Source: Halomicrobium urmianum (GTDB lineage Archaea > Halobacteriota > Halobacteria > Halobacteriales > Haloarculaceae). From it: a stretch of DNA of 64,000 nt. This document shows, piece after piece, positions 39,332 to 47,972 of the stretch. The DNA lies in contig NZ_CP084090.1 in NCBI RefSeq assembly GCF_020217425.1, positions 1,798,001-1,862,000 on the forward strand. Reading direction: 5' to 3'. Every line of letters begins with the position of its first letter. The first letter of the stretch is position 1. The notes beneath the pieces were generated by a model. It saw only the letters and a program-made list of their open reading frames with translations. It did no database searches and was not told the origin of the DNA. The position numbers were made by a program, and so were the translations under genes.

Positions 39332-40024
39332 CTACTCGGTCAGCCGCCAGCCGCCGTCGACGGCGACGACGACGTCGCGGCGCTCCATCTCGGAGAGGAC
39401 CTCGTCGAGCCGGTCGGGCTGGGCGATCTCCATCTCGATGCGCTCGACGCCGTGGTACTCCCGGAGCAGGCGGCGGACGTCCGCCCGGTCGTGGACCTCG
39501 TCGTCGCTCTTCGCCATGACGCCCTCGATCAGTTCGACCATGTCCTCGACGAAGTTCCAGGGGTAGACGACCCAGGTCCACTCGGCGAGGCGCTCGCCGA
39601 CGAAGTCCGGCTCGTGCTCGCTGGTGTCCAGCAGCTGGAGCGTCGCCGTCCGGACGTCGCCGGGGTCCTGTTCCTCGACGAACTGGACGGCCGTCTGCAG
39701 GGACTGGCCCGTGTCAGCGATGTCGTCGACGACGAGGACGTCCTTGCCCTCGACCGACCCCTCGGGCAGCGGGTAGCGCACCTGGGCCTCCTCGCCCGTC
39801 TCGGCCGTCCCGACGTAGTGCTCGACCTTCAGGCTCGTCAGGTCGTCCAGCCCGATGAAGTCACAGAGGCACCGACCCCCGAACCAGCCCCCGCGCGCGA
39901 GCGCGACGACCACGTCCGGCTCGAAGTCTGCGGCCTTGACGTCGTCCGCCACCGTCCGGCAGAGCCCGTAGATGTACTCCCAGTTGGTGATCGTGCACGC
40001 GAACTCGTCCGGTAACTCGCCCAT
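39332..40024 (-). CDS. Purine-type phosphoribosyltransferase with C-terminal helical domain
   Basis: 230 residues from MGELPDEFACTITNWEYIYG. PRTase core: DVVVALARGGWFGGRCLCD near 45 and the PRPP loop VLVVDDIADTGQSLQTA near 107. The last 60 residues (HDRADVRRLLREYHGVERI...EVLSEMERRDVVVAVDGGWRL) look like a winged-helix-like tail rather than catalytic sequence. Substrate could be xanthine, guanine or hypoxanthine; the fusion suggests a regulator or nucleobase-sensing role. Longer readings to 40234 are arginine-rich and rejected. Confidence 0.85.
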   Translation of the reverse strand: MGELPDEFACTITNWEYIYGLCRTVADDVKAADFEPDVVVALARGGWFGGRCLCDFIGLDDLTSLKVEHYVGTAETGEEAQVRYPLPEGSVEGKDVLVVDDIADTGQSLQTAVQFVEEQDPGDVRTATLQLLDTSEHEPDFVGERLAEWTWVVYPWNFVEDMVELIEGVMAKSDDEVHDRADVRRLLREYHGVERIEMEIAQPDRLDEVLSEMERRDVVVAVDGGWRLTE

Positions 40025-40238
40025 GTTCCCTACCCGGCGACTCGCCGACTTAAGCGTGCGGAAGGCAGCGTGGCGCGACCGGAGGGAGCGCCACGTTACG
40101 GGCGAGCGGGAGCCGAGCGGAGTGAGGCGACACGCGAGCCGGCGAGGCCAAACGCGGTAGCGTCCGCCCGTCACGGAGGCCCACACGGCTCCGGGAGGCG
40201 GTACCAATAAGCCAGTTCGCGCACGAATCACCACCGAG

Positions 40239-41597
40239 ATGCAAGTGTTCGGGTCCAGTGGCGTCCGGGGCGTGGCGAACGAGGAGCTGACGCCGGCCTA
40301 CGTCATGCAGATCGCACAGGCCGCTGGCTCCGTGCTGGAGGCCGGGCGCGTTGCGCTCGCGCGGGACACCCGGACGACGGGCCAGCAGTTCGCGAACGCC
40401 GCGGCCAGCGGGCTGGCCAGCGTCGGTTGCGACGTCGACCGGCTGGGCGAACTCCCGACGCCGGCCCTGCAGGCCTACTGCGACCGCGAGGGCGTGCCGG
40501 GCCTGATGGTGACCGCCTCTCACAACCCGCCGGCGTACAACGGCGTGAAGCTGGTGGGCGCCGACGGCGTCGAACTGGAGCGGGCGACGCTGGATCGGAT
40601 CGAGGCGGCGCTGACCACCGAGCCCGACCTGGCCGCCTGGGCGGACGTGGGCCGCTCGGAGCGGATCGACGGCGCCAGAGAGGACTACGTCGAGGAAGCG
40701 CTGGCCGCGGTCGACCGCGAGGCCGTCGCCGACGCCGGCCTGACCGTGGTCGTGGACCCGGGCCACGGTGCCGGCTGTCACACCAGCCCGGACTTCCTGC
40801 GCGAACTCGGCTGCGAGGTCCACACCGTCCACGCCCAGCCCGACGGCACCTTCCCCGGGCGCGACCCCGAGCCCGTGGCCGACAACCTCGCCGCGCTCTG
40901 CGACCACGTCATCGCCACGGACGCCGACCTCGGTATCGCCCACGACGGCGACGCCGACCGCGCGATGTTCGTCGACGAGACGGGCGCGGTGATCGACGGC
41001 GACGCGGCGCTGGCCGCGCTCGTCGAGGCGGCCGTCGAGCCCGGCGACGCCGTCGTCTCGGCCGTCAACGCCTCCCAGCAGCTCCGGGACGTCGTCGAGG
41101 ACGCCGGTGCCGACCTGACGCTGACCCAGATCGGTTCGACGAACATCGTCACTCGCGTCCGCGAACTCCAGGCCGAGGGCGAGCACGTCGCCGTCGCCGG
41201 CGAGGGCAACGGCGGCGTCATCTTCCCGGACTACCGCATCGCGCGCGACGGCGCCTACACCGCCGCGCGCTTCCTGGAACTGGTCGCCGAGCGGCCCGCC
41301 ACCGAGGTCGTCGCCGACCACGACCGGTACGTGGCGGTCCGCCAGAGCGTCGGGTACGCCGACGAGAGCGAGCGGGCGGCGATGCTGTCGGCCGTCGAGC
41401 GGGTCGCCGAGGAAGCCGTCGCCGACCTGGACACCACCGACGGCTACCGCCTCGAGTACGGCGACGGCTGGGTGCTGGCCCGTCCCTCCGGCACCGAGCC
41501 CGTCGTCCGCGTCTACGCCGAGGCCCGCTCCGAGGAGCGGGCGACGGAACTGGCCAACCAGTTCGGCGACGCCGTCCGCGACGCTCGCGGGGACTAG
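40239..41597 (+). CDS. glmM: Phosphoglucosamine mutase
   Basis: 452 residues starting MQVFGSSGVRGVANEELTPA. Alpha-D-phosphohexomutase signatures: active-site serine in VTASHNPPAYNGVKL near 91, metal loop GIAHDGDADRAMFVDE near 235, sugar loop GEGNGGVIFPDYRIARDG near 320, phosphate loop RPSGTEPVVRVYAEA near 415. It converts glucosamine-6-phosphate and glucosamine-1-phosphate for UDP-GlcNAc, used in archaeal S-layer glycans. Its stop TAG shares CTAG with the stop of the convergent gene at 41594. Confidence 0.93.
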   Translation: MQVFGSSGVRGVANEELTPAYVMQIAQAAGSVLEAGRVALARDTRTTGQQFANAAASGLASVGCDVDRLGELPTPALQAYCDREGVPGLMVTASHNPPAYNGVKLVGADGVELERATLDRIEAALTTEPDLAAWADVGRSERIDGAREDYVEEALAAVDREAVADAGLTVVVDPGHGAGCHTSPDFLRELGCEVHTVHAQPDGTFPGRDPEPVADNLAALCDHVIATDADLGIAHDGDADRAMFVDETGAVIDGDAALAALVEAAVEPGDAVVSAVNASQQLRDVVEDAGADLTLTQIGSTNIVTRVRELQAEGEHVAVAGEGNGGVIFPDYRIARDGAYTAARFLELVAERPATEVVADHDRYVAVRQSVGYADESERAAMLSAVERVAEEAVADLDTTDGYRLEYGDGWVLARPSGTEPVVRVYAEARSEERATELANQFGDAVRDARGD

Positions 41598-42739
41598 GGC
41601 AGCGCCGGCAGCTCGTCCAGCGACGGGAGCTCCGCCAGCGCCGCTTCGATCCGCTCCCGTTCCGCCCGGGCGTCGTTCAGGTCCCGCTCGACGGCGCCGC
41701 TCTGTAGCCGCTCGCGCTCGTCGCCCGTCAGCTGCTCGCGAGCGACGGCGCTGTCCCGGAGGTCGGCGTAGTCCTCGCGCCGGGTCAGTTCCCGCACTCG
41801 CCGCAGGTCGGGGACGACGTCGGAGGCGAACCGCGCCACCACGGAGATCCGCTCGTCGCACTGCCAGCGGAGCACGTCGGCAGCCGGCGGGGGCCAGCCG
41901 ACGGTCAGCGGGTCGGCGTCCAGCCGCCGGAGGTACGTCTCCCGCGTGGCCACGTTCCGCTTCAACGTCGCCGGGTCGTCGACGTAGTGGTCGAGCTTCG
42001 ACCGGGAGTAGTCGGCGTACTCGAGCAGTTGCGGGATCGGTTCGCTCCCGACCGCCCGCGACTGGACGAACTCCCGGAGGTCCTCGGGCGGCTCTGCGAA
42101 GGGGACCAGCGGGTACAGCGCCGTCGTCGCGACGAATTCCAGCACCTCGCGGGCGGGCGCGTCGCTTCGGAACTCGCGGAAGGCCTCTCCGACGGCCTCG
42201 TCGTAGGCCTCGATCGGTTCTCTGATCCGCTCGACGGGCGCGTCGAGGTCGGCCTCGCCGAGCCGTCGCAGCCGCTCCAGTTCGTCGATCCGGTCGGCCA
42301 GCTCGTCCAGCCGCCGCCGGGCGGCCTTCCGGGCCTCTCGGTACTCGGCGCGGGCGTCCTCCCAGTCGTTCAGGGGCTCGGCGGTCGACTCGGCCCCCGC
42401 TAGCTCCTCCCGGACGGCCGCGAAGTCGCTCTCCGTGAGCCGGCGCTGCTGGAGGCGGTCGTCGACGTCCTCGAAGGTCGCCCGCTCGGGGAGGTCCTCG
42501 TCCAGGTCGTTCGTGAAGTGGGCGATGCGGTCCTGGAACTCGATGAAGCCGGCGAAGTCGCCGTCGCCGGTGGCCCGGTCCTCGTAGCGGTCGAGCGTCT
42601 CCCGGAGCGTCTCGCAGGCGTCGCGGAGCGCCCGCAGATCGGCCTCGCCGGCGCTCTCGACGGCCGCGCGTGTCCGCCGACGCTCGTCGTCCGCCCGCCG
42701 GAGGCGCTCGGCCGCGTCGCCCTCACTCGTAGACGTCAT
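41594..42739 (-). CDS. Coiled-coil haloarchaeal protein (DUF7118-like)
   Basis: 381 residues starting [20 protein letters not shown]. Long heptad-type stretches from about 10 to 60 and 120-170 ([29 protein letters not shown]) predict coiled coils; a middle globular part has [23 protein letters not shown] and the C-terminal helix [19 protein letters not shown]. No known catalytic motif. The gene overlaps the end of hisI by 17 bases in another frame, so it is cotranscribed with it; the haloarchaeal hisI neighbour I recall is named DUF7118. Function unknown. Confidence 0.8.
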   Translation of the reverse strand: MTSTSEGDAAERLRRADDERRRTRAAVESAGEADLRALRDACETLRETLDRYEDRATGDGDFAGFIEFQDRIAHFTNDLDEDLPERATFEDVDDRLQQRRLTESDFAAVREELAGAESTAEPLNDWEDARAEYREARKAARRRLDELADRIDELERLRRLGEADLDAPVERIREPIEAYDEAVGEAFREFRSDAPAREVLEFVATTALYPLVPFAEPPEDLREFVQSRAVGSEPIPQLLEYADYSRSKLDHYVDDPATLKRNVATRETYLRRLDADPLTVGWPPPAADVLRWQCDERISVVARFASDVVPDLRRVRELTRREDYADLRDSAVAREQLTGDERERLQSGAVERDLNDARAERERIEAALAELPSLDELPALP

Positions 42740-43088
42740 CGGGGTCGAACACCGTCTCGCCGACGACCTCGCCGTCGACGGTCCGGTGGAAGCAGGAGCG
42801 GTAACCGGTGTGACAGGCGCCGCCCTCCTGGTCGACGAGGTACAGCAGGGCGTCGCCGTCGCAGTCGACGCGGACCTCCTCGACGCGCTGGACGTGGCCG
42901 CTCGACCCGCCCTTTTTCCAGAGCTCGTCGCGGCTCCGCGAGTAGTAGTGGGCGAAGCCCGTCTCGCGGGTGCGCTCCAGGGCCGCCTCGGAGGCGTAGG
43001 CGAGCATCAGCACCTCCCCCGACTCGGCGTCTTGCGCGACGGCGGGCAGCAGGTCCTGTTCGTCGAAGGCGAGATCCACCTCGGACAT
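42723..43088 (-). CDS. hisI: Phosphoribosyl-AMP cyclohydrolase
   Basis: 121 residues from [20 protein letters not shown]. Zinc and magnesium ligands of His[31 protein letters not shown], with three Cys and two His, and the earlier [18 protein letters not shown] substrate loop. It opens the ring of PR-AMP in the third step of histidine synthesis; the archaeal enzyme is unfused to HisE. No hisE is adjacent. Overlaps the coiled-coil gene downstream by 17 bases. Confidence 0.96.
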   Translation of the reverse strand: MSEVDLAFDEQDLLPAVAQDAESGEVLMLAYASEAALERTRETGFAHYYSRSRDELWKKGGSSGHVQRVEEVRVDCDGDALLYLVDQEGGACHTGYRSCFHRTVDGEVVGETVFDPDDVYE

Positions 43089-43144
43089 ACGACGGGGAAG
43101 ACGCGTGGTGCCGATAGGTCTTCTGCTACTCCGATCCCGCTCGA

Positions 43145-43549
43145 TCAGTCCGCCGCGTCGGCGTCCGCCTCGGCCCCCTGCGGGCGCTCGTCCGCGGGCA
43201 GGTCGCCCACGCTCGCGACGCCGAACAGCATGCCGACCCAGGCGGTGCCGAGCACGAGCAACTGGACGGCGATCTGCGTGTTCAGGTCCACGCCCAGCGT
43301 CGGACCGATGGCCAGCAGCGCCATCGTGGCCGCGTAGGCGGTGAAGGCCATCCGCCAGCGGTTCGTCCGCCACTGGTTCGATCCGGCCCGGAGGTACTGT
43401 CCCCACTGTACGTACAGCCCCACTCCCAGCCCGTAGGTGAGCGCCAGCCCCCCGGCCAGCAGCGGATCGGGGACCAGCCACAGATAGGTTCCGACCCCCA
43501 CGGCCAGGCCGACGACCGTCGACCCCCCGATCGTGAGTGCGCGTCCCAT
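43145..43549 (-). CDS. Four-helix membrane protein, unknown
   Basis: 134 residues starting [20 protein letters not shown]. Hydrophobic segments about 5-26, 31-48 ([21 protein letters not shown]), 66-85 ([21 protein letters not shown]) and 90-112 ([23 protein letters not shown]), then an acidic tail. A polar loop [16 protein letters not shown] lies between helices 2 and 3. Family not recognised. It stands upstream of hisI on the same strand, 56 bases apart. Confidence 0.68.
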   Translation of the reverse strand: MGRALTIGGSTVVGLAVGVGTYLWLVPDPLLAGGLALTYGLGVGLYVQWGQYLRAGSNQWRTNRWRMAFTAYAATMALLAIGPTLGVDLNTQIAVQLLVLGTAWVGMLFGVASVGDLPADERPQGAEADADAAD

Positions 43550-43646
43550 AGCGGAGGGGCCGAGGCCACCGTCAAAGGCGTATCGCTCCCTGGCGGTGGT
43601 GAACGCAGTAGCCGCGTTCAGTTACTCCGTTGTAGATGTGAACAGT

Positions 43647-43856
43647 CAGAAAGCCCCGTCCGATACTGGCTGAGCAATCTACGCTGGGCGGGACTGAAAG
43701 GGGCCGGCCGTTCGACGAGCGAGACGAAGCAAGCACCGTCGTTCGAGAGAGCGAAGCTCTCTCGTGATCACGAAAGACGCCGGAGGCGTCTTCCGAACGA
43801 CAACGGAGTGAGGAGCGCAGCGAGTCGCAGCCGTCGAACGGCCGGGGGCTTTCTGG
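43647..43856. repeat. Intergenic palindromic element C
   Basis: Bounded by CAGAAAGCCCC and GGGGGCTTTCTGG. Inside: GGGCGGGACTGAAAGGGGCC near 43685, shared with 47712 and, inverted, 3467; then the two-hairpin cassette GTTCGAGAGAGC...CGTCTTCCGAAC (43741-43797) with linker CGTGATCACG. It fills the 368-base spacer between the membrane protein gene and the prepilin peptidase gene. No coding content is credible. Confidence 0.65.
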
Positions 43857-43917
43857 CTCTCGTACCTTCTCATCACACCGAGCGTGACTACGAGAGCAGC
43901 GAGACAGAAATCCAATT

Positions 43918-44946
43918 CTAGAGAGCGGCGACGGCCTGGAACAGCAGGTCGCCGTAGGTCAGCGAGACGAGCAGGCCGGCGAAGGTGGGGACCAGGAAGG
44001 GGATGCCCGGCGAGATCCACACCTCGTCCTCGTCGACGACGACCTCCAGGCCCTCGCGGAGCCGTTCGGGGGTGGTGCCGTAGGCCGAGCCCTCGACGTC
44101 GTCGAGGAACGCCGCTGCGCCCCAGGGGTCGTCGGCCGGAGCGTCGGGCCCGACCGCTTCCGCACTGTCCTCGACCGGTTGCCCGCCGTCGGACCTGCGG
44201 TCCGACGAGGCCTGGTCTCCGACCAGACCCCCGTCCGCGACGACGCCGTCGCCGGGCGGGTTCGGATCGGCGGGCAGGCTCGCCGGGTCGCGGTAGGTCT
44301 CGGGTGCCTCCCGCAGGTCCGCCAGATCACAGCCGCGCCAGGCGAGGTACATCCGGAGGGCGTCGAGGTCCAGCCCGCGGCGGGTGAACCCGTCTGTCGT
44401 CTCCAGGAGGACGCCGTACTCCTCGGGGAGGCGGTCCCACCGTAGCGGTCGACCGATCACTATCGGGAGCCCGACGTTCCCCCGAAGCAGGTTCGCGACG
44501 GCCACGCCCAGGGGGTAGACAGCGCCGGCGACGACCGTGTTCGACAGGACCGTCAGCGAGAACAGCCCCGCGGGGCTGGGCTCCATCGGCAGCGTCGCCG
44601 GGACGAGCGGCAGCTCCGCCGGCGGGTAGTACACCGGGTAGACGGGGAAGAGCAGCGCCAGCACGTAGAAGGCCTTGGCGTCGGCCCCGCCGAAGCTGCC
44701 CGTGTACCAGAAGGCGGTGACCAGCGGGACGACGAACCCGACGCCGAGGGCCGCCCGGAGGAAGAAGAGCCGGTCGCCGCCGGCGTAGGCCGCGTAGCCG
44801 TCCCAGGCCAGCAGGACGACGGCCAGCGCAGCCAGCGGCACCCAGGTCCGGTTGGGGACCCGACGAGTCTCGACGTCCCGATAGGCGACGTACCCGAAGA
44901 CCGGCACCGCGAGCAGGCGCAACAGATCCGGCGTCGACGCTAACAC
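43918..44946 (-). CDS. Prepilin/prearchaellin peptidase (A24, PibD-like)
   Basis: 342 residues from GTG ([20 protein letters not shown] after the initiator). Catalytic aspartates: first in [20 protein letters not shown] near residue 23, second in [19 protein letters not shown] near 88 (the GxGD-like GGAD). Six to seven hydrophobic segments plus a cytoplasmic-looking loop of about 90 residues, rich in Asp, Gly and Ser, inserted before the last helix. It cleaves class III signal peptides of pilins and archaellins. Other haloarchaeal PibD also carry this insertion. No pilin gene is near. A longer reading to 45000 lacks support. Confidence 0.86.
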   Translation of the reverse strand: MLASTPDLLRLLAVPVFGYVAYRDVETRRVPNRTWVPLAALAVVLLAWDGYAAYAGGDRLFFLRAALGVGFVVPLVTAFWYTGSFGGADAKAFYVLALLFPVYPVYYPPAELPLVPATLPMEPSPAGLFSLTVLSNTVVAGAVYPLGVAVANLLRGNVGLPIVIGRPLRWDRLPEEYGVLLETTDGFTRRGLDLDALRMYLAWRGCDLADLREAPETYRDPASLPADPNPPGDGVVADGGLVGDQASSDRRSDGGQPVEDSAEAVGPDAPADDPWGAAAFLDDVEGSAYGTTPERLREGLEVVVDEDEVWISPGIPFLVPTFAGLLVSLTYGDLLFQAVAAL

Positions 44947-45190
44947 GGCTCCAGCATACCGGTGGAGGGAGTTAGCGTTTACGGGCCGGCGGCGGATCAA
45001 CGACTGCAGTGGGTTCCGATACGCGAGAACGCGGTTTCACGGCTGTCCATGAATTCCAGTCGCCAGGGACGCCGAAAGGCTCGCTTCGCTCGCCTGTCGA
45101 GCCCACGCGCACTTCGTTCACGTTGACGCCGGTTGATCGCTCTCACTGGACGAAGAAGCGTCTGGACGGGACGTCTCGGTGGAAAACCGC

Positions 45191-45210
45191 GGGATGTCAG
45201 ATTACATCCC
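45191..45210 (-). terminator. Hairpin GGGATGT/ACATCCC after the ferredoxin gene
   Basis: Seven-base perfect stem with a six-base loop (CAGATT), 36 bases after the ferredoxin stop codon at 45246 on the minus strand. No T-run follows, so termination is a guess. Confidence 0.35.
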
Positions 45211-45245
45211 GAAGTACTGCGCGATACTGCTACGGAGTGACGTCG

Positions 45246-45635
45246 TTAAATGACGCGGTTCTGCAGGTAGTCGAGGTGCTTGGCGTTGTAGACGATCTTG
45301 ACCTCGTCGTCGGCGGCGCTGCCGATGCAGGTCAGGCGAACGTTCTTCTCCTCGACCTCCTCGTCGCTGAGGATCTGCTGCATGTCCATGTCGATGTCGC
45401 CTTCGAGGACGATGGCGGCGCAGTTCGCACACGCGCCGGCCCGGCACGAGAAGGGCCAGTCGTAGCCCTGGGCCTCGGCGGCCTCGAGGATGTACTCGCC
45501 CTCGTTGACGTCGAGGGTGCCGTAGTCTTCGTCGTCGAGGTCCATGCCGGAGGCCTCCTCGAAGACGTCGTCGTCGTACATGTCCCAGCCCTGATCGTCG
45601 ACTACTTCGTAGTTGAGGTACTCAACCGTGGGCAT
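45246..45635 (-). CDS. fdx: 2Fe-2S ferredoxin, halophilic plant type
   Basis: 129 residues starting [20 protein letters not shown]. Cluster ligands C64, C69, C72 and C103 in the CRAGACANC...C pattern. The acidic N-terminal insertion (residues about 9-45) is the hyperacidic region known from Halobacterium and Haloarcula ferredoxins, which stabilises the fold in salt. It shuttles electrons from 2-oxoacid:ferredoxin oxidoreductases. Very similar in length and sequence to characterised haloarchaeal ferredoxin. Monocistronic. Start chosen at the second ATG to agree with known N-termini after Met removal. Confidence 0.97.
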   Translation of the reverse strand: MPTVEYLNYEVVDDQGWDMYDDDVFEEASGMDLDDEDYGTLDVNEGEYILEAAEAQGYDWPFSCRAGACANCAAIVLEGDIDMDMQQILSDEEVEEKNVRLTCIGSAADDEVKIVYNAKHLDYLQNRVI

Positions 45636-45706
45636 CATCCGGCGATTCGCCTCCCTTACTGTTAGACTTTGCTGTTCGATACGAGGTCTGAAAAGCGACG
45701 ACGGCC

Positions 45707-46915
45707 TCAGAACGCTGGGACGTACCGGAAGACGGCGTACGCGGCCACGGTCGCGATGACCGGGACGATGTTCTGGGTGACGATGACGCGGGCCGTCGTG
45801 GCCGGTTCGAACAGGTCTGCGGCCTTGGGGATGTCCTCGGGGTCCTCCTCGCCGATGGGCCTGTGGTCGCCCGGGTTGGGGGTCGCGGGACCGCCGCCAA
45901 CCGTGGGGACGTCGTCGGCCTCGGCCTTGAGCGCGCCGGGCGAGACGCTGGGCATCTCCCCGCGGACCGTGTCGGAGATGGTCGTCGTCCGGGTCGCCCG
46001 CCCCCAGCCGAGGCCGACGATGCTCATCGTGGCGATGATGACGAAGCTGGCGGGCACCCCCAGCGCCGACAGCACGGTGACGATGGTGGAACTGACCATC
46101 GCCACGAGCAGCGCCGCCAGCAGCGGGAGGTCGGTCAGGTCGTTGCCGACGGTGTCCATCGTCCGGCGGGCGATGGTGAACGCGCCGAGGCCGATGGCGC
46201 CGCCGCCGAGCAGGATGGCCGGGCCCATCGCCAGCCCGCCGCCTTCGATGCCCACCAGCGGCGCCACCGCGTTGGCGACGTTCGACGCGCCCGCGGAGAA
46301 GGCCATGTAACAGCCGATGCCGACGACCAGTGCGGTCCCGACGAACTCTCGCTGGGTCGTGTTCTCGCCCAGTTCCGGGCGCGGGAGCGCGCCGCTGGTG
46401 TCCCAGGCCAGCAGCGATCCCTCGGTCTGGGAGATGGCGAACCGCTCGACCAGCGTCGGGTAGAAGTACCGCCCGATCACGCCGCTGACCCAGAAGGCCA
46501 GCACCGGCGAGACGAGCCACCACGAGACGATCCGGCTCATCTCGCTCACGTTGAGCGTCCCCTTGGCGACGCCCAGGCCGGCGATGGCGCCGACGGCCGT
46601 CATGGACGTGGAGGCGGGCACGCCGACCACGTTCGAGAGGAAGAGGGCGAAGCCGATGAAGAAGAGCACGACGATGCTCACCTCGATGGTGAACTGCGTG
46701 GTGACGAGGTTGTTGCCCAGCGTGTCGACCACCTTCCGGCCGATGGTCCACCCGCCGGCCAGCGCGAAGATCGTCATCAGCGCGGCAGCAGTGAACTTCG
46801 AGACCGTGCCGGCCCCGACGGCGGGGCCGAACGCGACGCCCGTCGACGACCCGCCGATGTTGAATCCGACGAACACGGCGACGAGGATCCCGACGGCGAG
46901 CAACAGCGAAACCAT
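45707..46915 (-). CDS. Inorganic phosphate transporter (PiT family)
   Basis: 402 residues with about ten hydrophobic segments. PiT duplicated signature: [15 protein letters not shown] near 209 and [26 protein letters not shown] near 93 with its partner [23 protein letters not shown] near 299. The protein carries phosphate (or metal-phosphate) with a cation. Upstream (46966-47051) are three AT-rich inverted repeats that may be operators. A second PiT-type protein begins at 63544. Acidic cytoplasmic loop near residues 320-375. Confidence 0.9.
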   Translation of the reverse strand: MVSLLLAVGILVAVFVGFNIGGSSTGVAFGPAVGAGTVSKFTAAALMTIFALAGGWTIGRKVVDTLGNNLVTTQFTIEVSIVVLFFIGFALFLSNVVGVPASTSMTAVGAIAGLGVAKGTLNVSEMSRIVSWWLVSPVLAFWVSGVIGRYFYPTLVERFAISQTEGSLLAWDTSGALPRPELGENTTQREFVGTALVVGIGCYMAFSAGASNVANAVAPLVGIEGGGLAMGPAILLGGGAIGLGAFTIARRTMDTVGNDLTDLPLLAALLVAMVSSTIVTVLSALGVPASFVIIATMSIVGLGWGRATRTTTISDTVRGEMPSVSPGALKAEADDVPTVGGGPATPNPGDHRPIGEEDPEDIPKAADLFEPATTARVIVTQNIVPVIATVAAYAVFRYVPAF

Positions 46916-46965
46916 GTTCGACAGAAGAGGCGGTGACGGCTAAAACGTACCGACACGGCGGGATG

Positions 46966-47051
46966 TGGTATTTGTTACCTCTCCACGACACAGTGCGGCC
47001 GCAGGGCGTACAGAAGTGGTATTAAATACCATCGAGGGGTGGCAAATACCA
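46966..47051. promoter_or_regulatory. Three GGTATT-type inverted repeats upstream of the PiT gene
   Basis: TGGTATTAAATACCA at 47017-47031 is a perfect 15-base palindrome. TGGTATTTGTTACC (46966-46979) and TGGCAAATACCA (47040-47051) are imperfect versions. All lie between 50 and 136 bases upstream of the PiT ATG and next to the 3' end of the coiled-coil membrane gene. A repeated operator for phosphate control is plausible but not shown. Confidence 0.45.
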
Positions 47052-47543
47052 TCAGTCCTCGTCCGGCAGCCGGTCGCGCTCCTCGTCGACGGTCTCCTTG
47101 ACGTCGTCGGCGACCTCCTTCGCGGTCTCGGTGCGCTCCCGGGCGGCGTCGACGGCGTCGGGCGGGTCCGGGACCTCCTCGGCGACGGCTTCGGCGGTCT
47201 CCTCCAGGTCCTCCGCCGCCGTCTCGACCTCCTCGGCGGCCTGCTCCAGCTGCTCGGTGGTCTCGGCCACCTGCTTCGCCCCCTGTTCGACTGCCCGGCC
47301 CAGTACGACGAACTGCAGGGCACCCAGCAGGACGAACACCGCGACGGCGACGGCGGCGGCGATCTCGACGACCGCCGCCAGTCCCGGCGAGACGGTGACG
47401 ACGTCCAGCGCGAGGAGCCCGTAGACCGCTACGAGCGCTGCCGTGAGGAGGCCCATGGCCCCGACGAGCCGCCGGTAGGCCGCCTCGCCCCGCCCGAGCA
47501 TCACGCGTTCGAGCCGCGCCGCCGGTCCCGTGTCCTCTGCCAT
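47052..47543 (-). CDS. Two-helix membrane protein with long acidic coiled coil
   Basis: 163 residues from MAEDTGPAARLERVMLGRGE. Hydrophobic segments about 26-47 (LVGAMGLLTAALVAVYGLLALDVV) and 57-80 (VVEIAAAVAVAVFVLLGALQFVVL). Then a heptad-like acidic helix (about 85-155: QGAKQVAETTEQLEQAAEEVETAAEDLEETAEAVAEEV). It resembles HAMP-less chemotaxis-type stalks or chaperone-like tethers only in general shape. No signature for methyl-accepting proteins is found. It precedes the PiT gene on the same strand, separated by the operator-like repeats. Confidence 0.72.
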   Translation of the reverse strand: MAEDTGPAARLERVMLGRGEAAYRRLVGAMGLLTAALVAVYGLLALDVVTVSPGLAAVVEIAAAVAVAVFVLLGALQFVVLGRAVEQGAKQVAETTEQLEQAAEEVETAAEDLEETAEAVAEEVPDPPDAVDAARERTETAKEVADDVKETVDEERDRLPDED

Positions 47544-47693
47544 GGCCGTCGTTTGGTCCCCAGCGCGGGAAAAGGCTACTGGCAGTCCGGGACGGCATCG
47601 AATGACTGAATCGGGTGTGGGACGGCCGGCGGTCCCGACTGCTGTACGCACGCCTGCGAGTCGTGACGTGACCGGCCAGCAAGTCCCGCCCGG

Positions 47694-47817
47694 CCTGGAA
47701 AGCCGAATCGGGCGGGATTGAAAGGGGCCGGAGTGTCGGCTCCCGCGGCTCGCTGTCGTTCGAAAGACGGCTCCGGCGTCTTTCGTGATGCCGAGAGAGC
47801 CCCGCTCTCTCGAACCA
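47694..47817. repeat. Hairpin cassette D between the coiled-coil gene and hisA
   Basis: Starts with CTGGAAAGCCGAATCGGG (compare CTGGAAAGCCGAACCGG near 3486) and GGGATTGAAAGGGGCCGG. Then GTTCGAAAGACGG...CGTCTTTC, linker GTGATGCC, and GAGAGAGCCCCGCTCTCTCGAAC: the same two hairpins as at 43741-43797 but in swapped order. The rest of 47544-47972 shows no gene. Confidence 0.6.
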
Positions 47818-47972
47818 CGCTCCAGTAGGTGCTTGCGTCGCCGGGGTTCGTCGACGATCCGGGAGACGTCTGGCTGTTCTCACCGGCTCTGCTGGGACTC
47901 GCAACGGCGGCGACAACGTCTCGAACACCTGGCATCGATACGCTTTCACGCGCCGGCGTCGCAGGAGCGCAC

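Noticed and set aside
40050-41861. 603-residue minus-strand open frame
   Set aside because: Antisense to glmM, whose catalytic Ser, DGDADR and phosphate loops are all intact.
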